Source: Tillandsia leiboldiana
Taxonomy: Eukaryota; Streptophyta; Magnoliopsida; Poales; Bromeliaceae
DNA length: 64,000 nucleotides
Assembly: GCA_029204045.2 (NCBI GenBank)
Contig: JAQNDB010000284.1
Location: 36,960-100,959 of the forward strand
Direction: 5' to 3'
A model generated the notes under the pieces. It did no database searches and had not been told where the DNA came from. It saw only the letters and a list, made by a program, of their open reading frames with translations. The stretch's first letter is position 1. Every line of letters starts with the position of its first letter. A program made the position numbers and the translations under genes. Positions 11,059 through 22,601 of the stretch are shown here, in pieces.

Positions 11059-12486
11059 ATGGTGATCACTTGGATTATTTTCCTACTTGCTGCCATGGTA
11101 CATGTCAAGGATACTGCCAAGCCTAAGAAGGCTAAGAAAGCAAAGAAGACTAAGGATGATTCCGACACGGAGTCGGAGACGGAATCAATTGACTGGGATA
11201 ACCTCGAAGTCGAGCAAGCTGCTCCCATTATCTCCAAAGGAAAAGCAACTGCTGAAGCTTCAAAACCTACTGCAGCTGAAAAAGGGAAAGCGCCAATGGA
11301 ACCAAGTCCAATTGGAACAAAAAGAAAAACTGGTGCAAGAAAAAGAGGCAGTGCTCAGGGAATTACCATTGAGGAACCAGTTGCTAGCCAGCCTCCTCCA
11401 CAAGACTTCATCAGCTCCGCAAGAATCAAGGACTTTGAGAAGAGGGAATGCATTGGCGAGAGACATGTCAATGTCAAACCGATGAAGGAACGATCTGCAG
11501 CTTTTGGGATTTTGTTTGACCAGGTTGGTCTTGCTCAAATTTGCAACTTCCCTGAGACTACTGGGTACTGTCCACACTCAGTTCGAATGTTTTATCAGAA
11601 CGCTGCAAGTCTAATTGATCACAATGATGGACGTCGAGAATTTCATACTTTGGTTAAAAATATCAAAATCAAAGTCACACCCCAACTGATTGGAGATGTG
11701 CTAGGTATGACAGCCAGAGCTGATGGACTCCATTACCTAAAAACTCAAAGCTTCAACACCAACTCCTGGAGAGTTGTAGTCAATGGAATCTGTGTTCCGG
11801 ATACTTTGTCAACCGGAAACTCTGTTTTCTCTAAAGAGCTTCGACCAGAGTATAGATATATAAACTTCATTGTCTGCTACAACATTCTTCCCAACATGAA
11901 TACGAAGGTTCTTCGATGGGAAAGGATGTTATTCCTTTATCTTCTTGGAAACCCGGCCGCATTGATGGGAGCAAACTTGAATATTCCTTATCTCATTTGG
12001 TCAAGGATGGCGCGGTATGTGGAACATTCTCACCCCACAGAGAGACTACCCTACCCAATGATTATCATGCGCATCCTTAGAAAGTTTAAAGTCGATACAA
12101 GTGCGAGCTCATACATGTACAGTTTGGGCACCATTAATGAGACAACAATTGTGAAGTCTTTATCGACTAAACAAGATGAACCCTTAATACCTCCTCACCG
12201 GCAACGAGCACAACAACAACAAGCGACAACCTCTGCACCGGCAGAAACTCATCCTGTTCCACCAGCACAGCAGGCACCTCCATCCACTTCTGATGATGAT
12301 GCGTCAGTGAGTTCAATCTTTAAGGAACAACAGCGACTCTCAAACGAGCAAGAGCGCATGGCTACTGATGTCGCTGAAATGAAAGAGGATATCAAAGAAG
12401 TTAAGAAGGAACAAGCTTCTATAAACAAACGGATCAAGAAAATGTTTCAGAAGCTTGGGTGTATCAGCTCCGACGACTCTGCATAA
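11059..12486 (+). CDS. Cop2 env-like third ORF (475 codons, function unknown)
   Basis: An open frame sits between pol and the 3' LTR, where Sireviruses such as soybean SIRE1 carry an env-like gene. The protein has a hydrophobic stretch at residues 2-14 (VITWIIFLLAAMV) and a Lys-rich segment at about 22-33. An acidic Ser/Thr segment follows (DDSDTESETESIDWD). A conserved central region spans about 115-325. A Gln/Pro-rich linker lies at about 380-415, and a heptad-rich likely coiled coil at about 420-465. The centre (for example SKELRPEYRYINFIVCYNI) resembles the plant-specific putative plant transposon protein domain; I cannot confirm this without a profile search. Relative to the Cop3 version it is shorter and differs throughout, but both stay open, which suggests past selection. 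No fusion peptide or clear C-terminal anchor is visible, so an envelope role is unproven. A second ATG at codon 13 would drop the hydrophobic start. Confidence 0.75.
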   Translation: MVITWIIFLLAAMVHVKDTAKPKKAKKAKKTKDDSDTESETESIDWDNLEVEQAAPIISKGKATAEASKPTAAEKGKAPMEPSPIGTKRKTGARKRGSAQGITIEEPVASQPPPQDFISSARIKDFEKRECIGERHVNVKPMKERSAAFGILFDQVGLAQICNFPETTGYCPHSVRMFYQNAASLIDHNDGRREFHTLVKNIKIKVTPQLIGDVLGMTARADGLHYLKTQSFNTNSWRVVVNGICVPDTLSTGNSVFSKELRPEYRYINFIVCYNILPNMNTKVLRWERMLFLYLLGNPAALMGANLNIPYLIWSRMARYVEHSHPTERLPYPMIIMRILRKFKVDTSASSYMYSLGTINETTIVKSLSTKQDEPLIPPHRQRAQQQQATTSAPAETHPVPPAQQAPPSTSDDDASVSSIFKEQQRLSNEQERMATDVAEMKEDIKEVKKEQASINKRIKKMFQKLGCISSDDSA

Positions 12487-13207
12487 AGTTTTTTTCTTTT
12501 CTCTAATCTTTCTTTTGCAGGTTTTTAAGTTGTTGTTCTTATTTAGTTCTCAGGAGTTTCTTTATTTTGTTCTATTTAACTCTCCTTAATTTTTGTAATT
12601 TTGGCTTTGTTTGTGACAAAAAGTGGGAGAGAGTTTAGAGAGAACTTGAACAAGAACTTGAACAATGATGATGTGAATATCGAACTTGAACAATGATGAT
12701 GTGAATGTGTGAACATCGAGGTAAGTATAACCTCAACTTGAAAGGTAAGTAGAACTTCAACTTTTGGTTTTCATTTGTTTGAATGCATGCCTCGACTAAC
12801 TATTCGACTAACTATTTAGGCATGTAATATAACTAACAAGTTGATGTTCACTAATGTGACATTTGGTTTTTGATTGCATAGAAGATATGTTGGTTTTTGA
12901 CTATGATTCTCTTACATATCTGAATTCTCAAATGTCATGATGATCAGATAAACTCTATCTCTGTACTAGGTTTTGAATGTTAAATATTCTTGAGGTATCT
13001 AACGATCTCTTTTTGTCAAGAATGATTTCTTTGTGCAGAGAGTACAGATGTCTAAGTCTAGAGTCTGTTTTAGGAGTTTATCTCATGTTTTTAAGTTTTT
13101 GGATCTCCATTGTAAATTTTTGTTGTATGGTGATAGCAACAAAAATATCTTTTTGAATTTTCTTTAGTGGATCTGTGTTTTGTCACGAAACCGCCAAAGG
13201 GGGAGAT
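12487..13207 (+). other. Cop2 3' non-coding region with polypurine tracts
   Basis: This stretch has no gene. It carries a purine-rich run at 12618-12633 and the main polypurine tract AAAGGGGGAGAT at 13196-13207, directly before the 3' LTR. Short AGAAGATATGTTGG blocks are shared with 39355-39480. Confidence 0.75.
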
Positions 13208-14548
13208 TGTTACAGAATTTGAGTTGGCGTAGTTTCGTGAAAGTTTCAAGTCCTGAAGATTGAAGGTGAAGAAAGTTGGATCATTTAACTCAATCTCAAG
13301 AAAGAAGAATTCAAAAGGATCAGGTATGTTTAACTAAAGATTTTGTGTGATCCGAATACTTCTTGTAGTGTAGAAACACTTGGAAGAATCTTTCATTGCA
13401 TAAAAATCAAAAACTGGACTTGGGACATGCTCAGGATCCGGATCAGGTTGTTCGATCCGGATCCCGAAGGTGGTTCGTTCATACACCAGTTCAATCCGGA
13501 TCGTAGCCTCTCTTGATCCGGATCCCGAACACTGAGTTTACCATTTTCCTTGAACGATCCGGATCAGGCTTCGCAATCCGGATCCCGAACGTTGATGTTT
13601 GGTGAACTGTATGAACGATCCGGATCAAGCACTTCGATCCGGATCCCGAACCTTCATTTTTCTGGAACTACCTGTCTCGTTACGACGATCCGGATCACAG
13701 CTAATCCGATCCGGATCGCCGTCCGTAAAATTTCCAGAAATGGTAGGTTTTTTATTCTTATCTCCTTCCTAGGGTTTCTAACCTATAAATAGACCCTATG
13801 ATTCATTTTTCTAGGGTTAATCCACATAGCCGTCATTTTCATATATCATCTTATACGGCTCTAGATCCACATATAGAGAAGAAAGGAAATCATTAGAGAA
13901 TACTCTATGTTTCTTCATCTATATTGATTAGTTTGATTCTAGGTTTTCATACTCACATCTTGAGTTGAATCAAACTAATGAATACTTAGATGGTATTTCC
14001 GATCTATCTTTGATCTAAGTATTCGGCGGATCATCACCACCAAAAACAACGATTTACCCCAGAAATCGGCGCGTGGATTCGCGTGTCCTTGTGGATTCAA
14101 GGTTCAACCGCTCTCGTGGATTCGGAGTGAGGCACGTTCGTGGATTCGAAGGGTGCTATTGGGTGAAGACCGTGGACTCGGTCGGACGTCGTGGATTCGA
14201 CGTTGGACGCCGTGGATTCGGCGTTGGGCGCAGATCGTGGATTCGAGAAGCGTCGCGGAGCGAGCGGAGAAGATCCTCTAGGAGCATATGGAAAAGGTTG
14301 AGTCGTAAGTGTGTACGGTAAATCACCTTGTACGTGTTTTAATTCTAGTGGATTTCTGCCGTGTTATCGGTCCCGTGGTTTTTTACTCCGGTGATGGAGT
14401 TTTCCACGTAAAAATCTTGCGAGTTATTTTTTTATTTCCGCATTGGGTTTTTATCGCAACGATTTTGAGTGTTTATACGTTTACACCTATTCACCCCCCT
14501 CTAGGTGTTTTTTCCCCTATTTAGATCCTTATTACATATAACCCAACA
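13208..14548 (+). repeat. Cop2 3' LTR, 1341 bp
   Basis: It starts TGTTACAG right after the polypurine tract and ends CCCAACA. It has the same parts as the Cop3 LTR: GATCCGGATC palindromes (about 13435-13720), TATAAATA at 13784-13791, and GTGGATTC repeats (about 14070-14245). Many point differences from the Cop3 LTR mark an older copy. Confidence 0.88.
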
Positions 14549-14791
14549 CAAACCACTCTCGACCCAATCCAGCGAAAGTCATGGTCATCCTCCTATTTCT
14601 GTAACCTTATGTCGTCTGCAGCCAACATAATGGTCCCCCAGAAATAGGATATGCCAGTCCCTCTCCACTCACAGGAAGAGTTTAATAATAAATTGCCGAC
14701 TTTCGCAAAATATCGCGTCACTCACGCCCTGCCTTCCTAGGGTCTGCCAAAAAGCCTAGGGTTTCCTAAGTCCCAACTGACCTATCCCTAA

Positions 14792-14803
14792 GCTCTGATA
14801 CCA
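14792..14803 (-). other. D1 primer-binding site (tRNA-Met type)
   Basis: The minus strand reads TGGTATCAGAGC, separated from the LTR end by GATTAGG. It sets orientation and shows that this is a 5' LTR. Confidence 0.85.
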
Positions 14804-15537
14804 CCTAATCTGTCACGCCCCGGGTGTTAACCAGAACCCGGGCTCGTCCACAGATCCGCCGTGCACACGGTATTTCCCGTGTACACGAAGCGCTGGTAAC
14901 CTGCTCAGATATAAATGAAATAATACAGGAGCACAAAAACAGAGCTAAACTAAAACTAGTACATCTCAGACAAATGCTGGAAATAAAAGTACAGTAATCT
15001 CTCAAAAATATACATGTGTCTCTCCCAGCTCACGAAATAAATACAATCAGCTGGCCGCAGCCAGACCCAAAATAAAAGAAAATACAACCCTCTGAGTGTA
15101 CAGGGGATACAACAAAACTACTAAACTCGAGCTCGGGGTAGTAGCTATCTAGTTAGCGATCCTCTTACCTCGATCCTGGGAAGAGGGTCCCGCAACTCTG
15201 GCAGATGACTCTGCAAAACAAAGGGGACAAGAAAAGGAAAAACAGTGGGGGGTCAGAACTACTATAAAAACAGTAGCCTCCCCTAGTGGGTAAACCTCTA
15301 TCACAGACCTGCCCACTAGGACTACAAGAGGCGGAGAAATAAAACAAGGTGGTGAGCTATACGTATAACAACTGATAAAAGCTACCACTAAGACGCCTCT
15401 AAAGTAATAAGCTAAAAGAGTAGCTAAATGCATACATCAGAGTATACATATGCCTGCCTGGGTAACCCAATCTAGACACCGGTGAACACCGGTCCTACCT
15501 ACTATGCCCACTAACTCACATCTCGGCTGCGGGATGC

Positions 15538-15682
15538 AGACCGGTTCCTGACCGACACGGTCCCATCCCAGAGGCAACAGACCGGCTCCTGACCGGCACG
15601 GTCATAAGTACTGTAACAGACCGGCTCCTGACCGGCACGGTCTCAAGTACTGCAACAGACCGGCTCCTGACCGGCACGGTCA
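15538..15682 (-). repeat. Minisatellite in the D1 LTR
   Basis: Four copies with a period of about 39-41 bp contain GACCGGCTCCTGACCGG followed by CACGGTC. It sits at the same LTR position as a different minisatellite in D2 and D3. Confidence 0.8.
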
Positions 15683-17170
15683 CAAGCAACCCGATATAGT
15701 AGGACTGGACCAAGACTCTACTTAAGTGGGAACAACCCATCCACTAAAGAAGTCCCGATCCCCTATCCCCAAATCTGATGCACTAACAACAGTCCGGTCA
15801 ACCGCCCAAAATCCGCGGTTGCCGCAAGTACCCTGTCCTCAAACCTGCCTGTCCCCAAATCCCAAAGCTGACTACACTATCCCAGTCCCTGCTCTAATCA
15901 GAGCATACTATCCCCTATGTCTAAGTGACTGAAGAAAGAATGAAACATGGTTTCTCCTAAGTCAATTCCAGCATGATAGTGTAGCAGAAAAAAGGTGGCC
16001 TATCTAGGTGACCATTCAAGCATGCAAAAGTCCTTTTCTTAATGAACCATTTTAAGTACTCTAACCACATGTCCCAACCTTTCATTAAACATTCAACATG
16101 ATATGGATTTAGCATGATTTCCAAGTAATTATACTACATATCTAAAGCATGGAAACACAATCTACTAACTTGTAGTTTTCTAACAATGCAATTATTAACG
16201 AAGAAACCAGGATCTCATACAAGCATGCTAGGTCCATCTCACAATTCTACTAACAACATGATCGAGAGCATTCTAATAGGCCTAGTGATAAATCACAAGT
16301 AGGAGGTTTACAACATCACCCACCTCGAGCGCTAATCCCTGACCCAAAAGTGAATCCCACGCTCAGTCCAAAATAGTCACCACAACTCTGTACAAAATAC
16401 CCCAAAGGAACATACATAAATTAATATAATATTCCAACCGAATCTGCCCAATTTTACAATAGTCCACTATCTGTCTATTTTCACCTGTGAAAAATGCCCG
16501 GAAAAATCCAAGATAAATACTGTCGCGATCCTCGCGACGAACCCGTCGAAACGAGTACCTGCACGTTCAAATCCGATTTTTCTACGCTGAGTTACAAATT
16601 CTGCAAGGGAAACACCCCGAATCCAAATGTCCAGAAAATCTGTGTCAAAGCACTACAGTGGGAGGAGACTTTCACCTTCGGAAAATATTCCAAAAATTCA
16701 GGGAAAAATCTAGGAGACTCCTTGCGAAGTGTAGATGAAAATTTCCTTTTGAATCGCCTCGATCCGACATCTGAGCGAAAAGATACGGCTAGAACACCGC
16801 GGTGCTGTCCAAAAATCCGCGAAGATAAATGGGTCAAATGGGTGCTCAGAAAACTCCAAGGTCAGCACGGAAAACGAGGAACCTCGAAACACATAAGTTG
16901 AAGTCCTACCTGTCGTGAGTCCAACGGCACAAGAATCGGCAAAATCCAAAGTCGGGGTGAGTCGGGGGAGCCCAAACACCGAGAAGGGGCGAAGCGGGTC
17001 ACCGGAGAACAAGCGTCGCGCCGCGCCGAAAAATCGCTAACCTCGGGATGCGTGCCCCTAAAAATCCCAGGGATGCTCAGTGAAATGAGGAACAAGTAGA
17101 GGAAGAAACGCCCAAGAGAAATCCCTGTGAAAAACCGCTCAGAAAAAGAGCTAAGTGACCCAAAGCCCCC

Positions 17171-17178
17171 TATTTATA
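17171..17178 (-). promoter_or_regulatory. TATA box of the D1 LTR
   Basis: The minus strand reads TATAAATA in the sequence GGGCCTATAAATAGG, aligned with the TATA boxes of LTR-D2 units and LTR-D3. Confidence 0.65.
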
Positions 17179-17893
17179 GGCCCAGCCCACAACACTAACG
17201 GGCCGGGTTTTCGGGCGCAAGTTTCGGGCGCACTGCACCCGGAAACCCGGTCGTAAACCTCCTGTCCGACGCGCCCGAATCACTCTGGTGATGCCACGTC
17301 ACCCCACAACAGGGGACAGCGGTGCAAAGGTCCCGCCGTGCGCCACGTGTCCCCCCGCGGTCAGCGGGGGTAGGTACGGCCCGCCTGTCGCGTGCCGACA
17401 CGTGTCCGCACTTGAGTGCGGTCGACCGCCCACCTGGCGCCCCTGTGCGCGCGCCGTCCCGAGCCGCCCCTCTGCGCATACCGTGGACCGCGCCCTCGTG
17501 AGCCAACCAATCCTCGGCCGCCACGTGTCATGCGCCCGGTCCACTACAGCCGCGCAAGGACGCTGCGCCGCGCCGCGTGCGCCAACCACTCCGCGCACGC
17601 CACGCGTCTCCCGCCCGCGGTGCATGCACCGCCGCGCATCTCTGTGGACCGAGCTGCGTGCGCCGGCCATTGATAGGCCGCCACGTGGCTCAGGCCGGTC
17701 CACGGTCACCCCCATGCACAGAAAATCCCCGAAAACTTCCGGAAGCCCGTTTTTGGTCATCCGGACTCCAAATTTAACAAGCAAATAGCCGTTTTCAAGC
17801 GTTTTTCCGCGCTGAATCCAAATCCAACCTCTGATTGGCCCGAACCCTTTTCTAAAATTCGGCATATGCAGCCGAAAGCCAAATCAGCTAACA

Positions 17894-18753
17894 ATGTCTC
17901 ACAGGGTCCATCTGTGGCATCCCTTTGATGCACCATGGGCCAGACACACCACACAAGGTGTTCTACATAGTGGATTCATCGGAAAGGTTGCATGGAAAAT
18001 CCAGAACACTACAGCGATACTCTTAGTTGTTTTTAGCATCTTGCACATTTTACGTTTACTCTTTTTGTCACTGACTTCCCACACTGTGACAGGTTCGGTC
18101 AGGGGTGGGACCCGGGATGACGGTGAGGCTGCGACTAGAAGGATTTAGCCTTATTCATGCTGGGGAATTTTTCCCTTTTTACGTAGCTGTTTATTTCAGT
18201 TGGTTAGACTATACGCATGTGACTTTTATTTTCGTGGATGATGCGGATGTTGGTGTGGACTTGTGACTCTGTGATTGATTATTTTAACCATGCTTGTTGT
18301 TAGGCATTCTGGACGGCCGTTTTAAAATACAGAAAAAGAGTTTGTAAAATCGTTTTTAAAACGGGGTGTCGTGTGGACACCGTTTTGTAAATCCGTGGTT
18401 TTATCATTTCAAAACTAAATGCCGTTCGGAAAAGAGATTGCGAAAACGTTTTAAAAACACGGTGTCGTGTGGGCACCGTTTTCCAAACCCGTGGCTTTAT
18501 CCTTTCAAATTTCCGTTGGTCAATGTAATTGTGGAATGTTTAATAGTTACTCTTTTAGTCTTCGTCTTGACTGGTGTGGTTAAAGTATAAGTTGTGAATG
18601 TGACGTTGTACACATACAAAGGAGACTCTGTCCATTTGTGGGGTGACTTTGTATGTGTGGCGGGTCTGGGCACGTGCCGGAGGGAGGGAATGTTTAAAAA
18701 AAAAAAAATTTATTGCGCTAATTTCTGCTTCAATAAACCCCCAGGGTGTGACA
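17894..18753 (+). repeat. LTR-F: 3' part of a gypsy LTR of the E/G/H clade
   Basis: It ends CAGGGTGTGACA at 18753. It shares with E and H the block around CACTGACTTCCCACAC, the GTGTG-loop hairpins (18365-18381 and 18460-18478), the long hairpin (18610-18658) and GGCGGGTCTGGGCAC. Its 5' part is cut off by D1. No primer-binding site follows, so it is a 3' or solo LTR. Confidence 0.7.
18610..18658 (+). other. Conserved LTR hairpin, LTR-F copy
   Basis: An 11-bp stem ACACATACAAA / TTTGTATGTGT encloses 27 nt. Equivalent hairpins in E and H have GCATATACAAA on the left arm; in E the right arm changes to match, so pairing is preserved. Confidence 0.7.
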
Positions 18754-19336
18754 GGAAACGATTACAAGGTTTAGCCTTACTTTAAGTGAACATTAACCTA
18801 ATTGTAGGTTCTTAGCATGGATTCAACTTAGGAGAAAATCTAGGCCAAGTGATATGGCATATGTGGCATAGAACCTAAAGTGATATGGCATGTGTGGCAT
18901 ATAACCTAAGAAAACGTGTAGGTTGATTGAGTGGCATTTAACCTAGGGGATAACCTAAGGGATAAATGTAGAGTTAAATATAGAGTCAAAGAACTCTAAG
19001 GTTAGAGTGAAAAGTTCACGTCCTAGGAACATTTGGCAACCCTAGAGTAAGAACTTAGGGTTTTAATGTGAAATGTGAGTAACAAGAAATCTCTAACCTA
19101 AATTGGTGTCCTAGGGGCACCCAAGCTATCCTAGAGTAAATAACCTAGGGTAAAAGAGAGATGGAAAATGGCACCTTCGAATTTGAGACCCGTCGTTAGG
19201 AGTGAGCGCGCAATGCGGTTCCTAGGGCAGTGGCCAATCGGACGGGGTACTTCCGAAAGGGAATGCAAGTAAATGCAATTGGCGCCTTCGGATTTAAGAC
19301 TCGTCAATAAGGAGTGCAGCTCCTTGGGTAGAAAAC
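18754..19336. other. Unclassified spacer between LTR-F and LTR-D2
   Basis: There is no gene. The left part is AT-rich with repeated CCTAA/CCTAG words and two copies of a GATATGGCAT...GTGGCAT block (about 18850-18905). The right part has two related blocks beginning GGCACCTTCG (19170) and GGCGCCTTCG (19282). It is probably an older repeat that continues at 42346. Confidence 0.5.
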
Positions 19337-19846
19337 CCGTCTGTGATGACCTGGATCTCCGCAGAGCTGTTGTAGTGCGATGGGTGACTTCTGGGGGTCT
19401 GTACTGTGTATTGGAAGTGTTTGTGCACAAATTGGACACAAGTGTTGGACTCAGGGATTAAAATGGATCACGAGGGTAATCGGATGATCCCGTCGAATGT
19501 TTAGAAGGGGTTTCATGTGAAACAGACATTAGAATAGGACTCAGTGCAAAATTTGGGTTAAAAACACTTGTCTGGATGCATTCGGCAAATTTTGGAGTTA
19601 GAATTTGGCAAATCGGACAGCGGATTTGGGTTCAGCGCGCGAAAACGATGAAAATGGACTATTTATTTGTATTTTTTGAAGCTCGGATGCCCGTGCACGG
19701 ATTTTGAGGCTTGGGTACTGTTCCGGCGCCGGCGGCGGCGGGCAGCGGCAGAGCACAGCGGCACAACGGCGGGCAGCGTCGCGGGCACCAGCGCGGGCAG
19801 CGTGCAGGCGCGGGCAGCGCGGAGACGTGCGGGCAGGCGCGGGGTG

Positions 19847-22601
19847 CGCGGGGAGCCGTGGACCAGTGCGGGCCACGTTGCGACCGTTTGTTGGCCGGTC
19901 CACGTGTGCCCGGTCCACGGAGCTGGTGAGGCGTCATCGGGACGCGTGCCTGGCAGGGGGCGTAGGCGGCGGGCGCAGGAGGCACGTGGGCGCGTTGACG
20001 CTCGGTTCCCGCGCGTGGGCATGCCACGCGTCGGCTTCCGCGGTGGGCCACGCGGCGCGGTGTGAGCGGTGGGTTTTGGTGTCCGCTGTTCTGCGGTGAC
20101 GTGGCGTCACCAGGTTGATTCGGGCTCTGGTCGGACGGCACGGTGCAACCCGTGTTGCGGCGCCCGAAAGTTTCGGGCGTTCGAAACCGGGGACACCCCG
20201 GGGATTTTTTGAATTGTTTTCCCAGGCTATAAATAGGCCGAGAACAACTGCCTATAGCTCTTTCCCTGCTCTGTTTCTCTCAGTGCAACCTTCAGCAAGA
20301 TTTTTCCTCTTCTAGAGCTGCTTCCACCTGAGGATTTCTGGGTTTCTTCGTGTCACGAATTTTGAGGTTTTCATTTTTACGGCGCGGCGCGACGCTCGTT
20401 CATTTGTGACCTCCTTCGTCGCGTTTCAGTGCGAGGACTCCTCCGGCCTACTCCGACCTCCGTTTCCAGCGATTCTTACGCCGTTGGCTTAACGACAGGT
20501 AGGGCTACGACCTTCCTGTTTTGAACTCCCCCACTTTCCAAGTTCCTCTTAGAGTTTCCCGAGCTTTCTGTTGACCCATTTTCTTTGGCGGAGTTTTGGA
20601 CAGTACCACAGTGTTTCGGTGATATCTTCGCGCTCAGGAATCGGATGGAGGCGTGCCTATAGTCGTTTTGTATCTACACATCACAAGGAATGCCCTTGAA
20701 TTTTCCTGGATTTTTCTGAGTTTTCCCCGAAGGTGAAAAATCGCTTTTTCCAGAGCTAAGTGCTACAGATTTTTGTACAGGATTCTTTTGAGAGGGTCAC
20801 CTTGTCGGATTTTTATCTTGATGAACGAAACTCGGATTGAGACGTGCAGGTACTCGTTTCGATCGGCTAGACGCGACGAAGCAGCGGTTATTTTTACAGA
20901 TTTTTTCGAGTTTATCTCGCAGGTGAGATTTACCCATCTTCGGGGCTGGTTGTATGGATAGCGGTATAATTTGGTTTAATTGTGCACCGTTTGGTTTACA
21001 TTTTCAGTTTTGGGCGTTTGGTGTGGAAAAGGGATATTGGACAGCGAGGAGGTTTTACGGCGGTGGATCGCGCGTGTCCAGGTGGGTGGTTGCTATATCC
21101 CTCTTTTTCTGACATACCCACTAGGAATAGTACAGAGATCTTTTTGGAACATTATGATCGATAATTGCTATTCATATGAGCCTACCATGTGAAACATAGT
21201 ATCTTGGGAATGTTATTAGTAAATTACTAAGTTGGAATTATGATTGTATTTGGAACTTATACATGCTGGCATGGACATAATATTAGTACTTAATCTTGCA
21301 TGTGGTAGTTAGTGTCATGTTTGGACAATGTGAAATATCTTGTTGGTAGGTACTACTTGAGGCTATTTTGGACATGTATAGGTGGATGGTTTATGTGAGG
21401 GTAGTCAGTGGATTTTAGACATGTGTAAATGCTTAATGACTTTAGCATGATGGTTATATCTATGCGGGACTATTACCTAATACACATGTGGGACTATTAG
21501 TTGTTATACTTCTTTCAATTTGCATGAGGACAATTGCATCTTGTATGGTCATCTAGATAGGCCATTTCTTATCGCTACACTATCATGTTGGAACTTGACT
21601 TAGGAGAAACCATGCTTGCTTCTTTTCTCCTTATTCTTTAGTCAGGTGGTTCTTGTTGCTCCGGTTTGAGCAGGGGTATAGGATAGTGTAGCCGGGACCT
21701 TGGGGTCGGGGACAGGTGGTATTTGATTATGGGTTGTGGGGTATTGCGGCTACCGCGGATAGTAGGCGGTTGACCGGATACAGATTATTTTACCCGATTT
21801 TGGATTGGGGGTTATTGCGGCTACCGCGGATAGTAGGCGGTTGACCGGATGTCGGATGAGGTACATGATTGTGATTGTGGGTTATTTCGGTGACCGCGGA
21901 TATTGGGCGGTTGACCGGTTGTCGGTTGTTGGGCTTGATAGTTGACAGTGGGTATCGCGGCGACCGCGGATATTGGGTCGTCGACCAGATGGTTACTTAT
22001 GCATCAGATTGGGGATCAGGGTTCTTTAGTGGAGGGTTTTGTTCCACTTGAGTATAGTTGTGATCCAGTCCTGCTTTTATGATACTTTTGACAGTGATTG
22101 AGTTTTATTATCACACCGGCGCGGCTTTATATGCCCGGTGATGCTTTCCTCGTGTGGGTCGCTCCCCTCGAGTGCCACTCCGGACCGCGCGGGGCACAGC
22201 TAGGTGCCGGACAGGCATTGAGTTTTGCTATCACATCGGCGCGGCTTACTTGCCCGATGATGAGGGCGGCAGCTGGAGTTTTGCTATCACATCGGAGCGG
22301 CTTACTTGCCCGATGATGAGGGCGGCATAGATTGGGTTTATTGGGATGGTTTTGGTAACTGATGCATACTTACGGTTGTTTCAGTCTGGGACTGTACTTA
22401 GAGGCATGGCAGGTGCATTTAGAGGCATAGTAGTGGTAGTTTCCCTTTTACAGTAGTTTTATTGCTTACCACTCTTCTTCCCCTTTTTGCCTCTGGTAGA
22501 CCTAGTGGGTGCGTCAGGGCGTGAGGCTTTACCCACTAGGGGAGGCTACTGGTTTACTAGTAGTTCTCACCCCCATTCTTCTTTTCCTCATTTTCTTCTC
22601 C
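19847..22601 (+). repeat. LTR-D2 tandem unit 1 (most diverged)
   Basis: It contains the GC-rich U3 part, TATAAATA at 20228-20235, the R/U5 region, the GACCGCGGATA minisatellite (about 21750-21990) and a CCCACTAGGGGAGGC block near its end. It carries an extra ~55-bp duplication (about 22219-22326) that units 2-4 lack, and more differences than units 2-4 show among themselves. Confidence 0.85.
20228..20235 (+). promoter_or_regulatory. TATA box, LTR-D2 unit 1
   Basis: TATAAATA lies in GCTATAAATAGGCCGAG and is repeated at 22983, 25692 and 28402, one per unit and all in the same direction. D1 (minus) and D3 (58477-58484) have the equivalent box. Confidence 0.65.

Larger units (their letters stand above)
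7550..14548 (+). mobile_element. Cop2: Ty1/copia Sirevirus-like retrotransposon, 5' half outside window
   Basis: The order is the C-terminal part of pol (to 9426), a non-coding spacer with palindromes and a candidate intron, an env-like ORF (11059-12486), a purine tract, and the 3' LTR (13208-14548). The layout matches Cop3 (33990-41123) throughout, with many scattered differences. The LTR is more diverged than the Cop1/Cop3 LTRs, so Cop2 is older. Cop1 cuts its left side. Its right end abuts the leader of gypsy element D1, which is its host. Confidence 0.85.
14549..17893 (-). mobile_element. D1: reverse-strand Ty3/gypsy-type element, 5' LTR plus start of leader
   Basis: On the minus strand a 3.08-kb LTR (17893 to 14811) is followed by a primer-binding site (14803-14792) and about 240 bp of untranslated leader. 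The leader is then broken by Cop2. The body lies left of the window. The LTR is related to LTR-D2 and LTR-D3. No coding sequence of this element is visible. Confidence 0.75.
14811..17893 (-). repeat. D1 5' LTR, about 3.08 kb
   Basis: The minus strand ends CCCGGGGCGTGACA at 14811. The TGTTAGC start at 17893 is tentative, because D2 and D3 start TGTGATGAC about 0.2-0.3 kb further upstream by alignment. Shared blocks with D2 include the TTCAGCGCG region, the TATA region and the U5 end. Open frames here are repeat shadows. Confidence 0.7.

Noticed and set aside
17894..18148. 84-codon frame with a hydrophobic middle as a membrane peptide
   Set aside because: It overlaps the LTR-F block shared with H and E, where the frame is not conserved.
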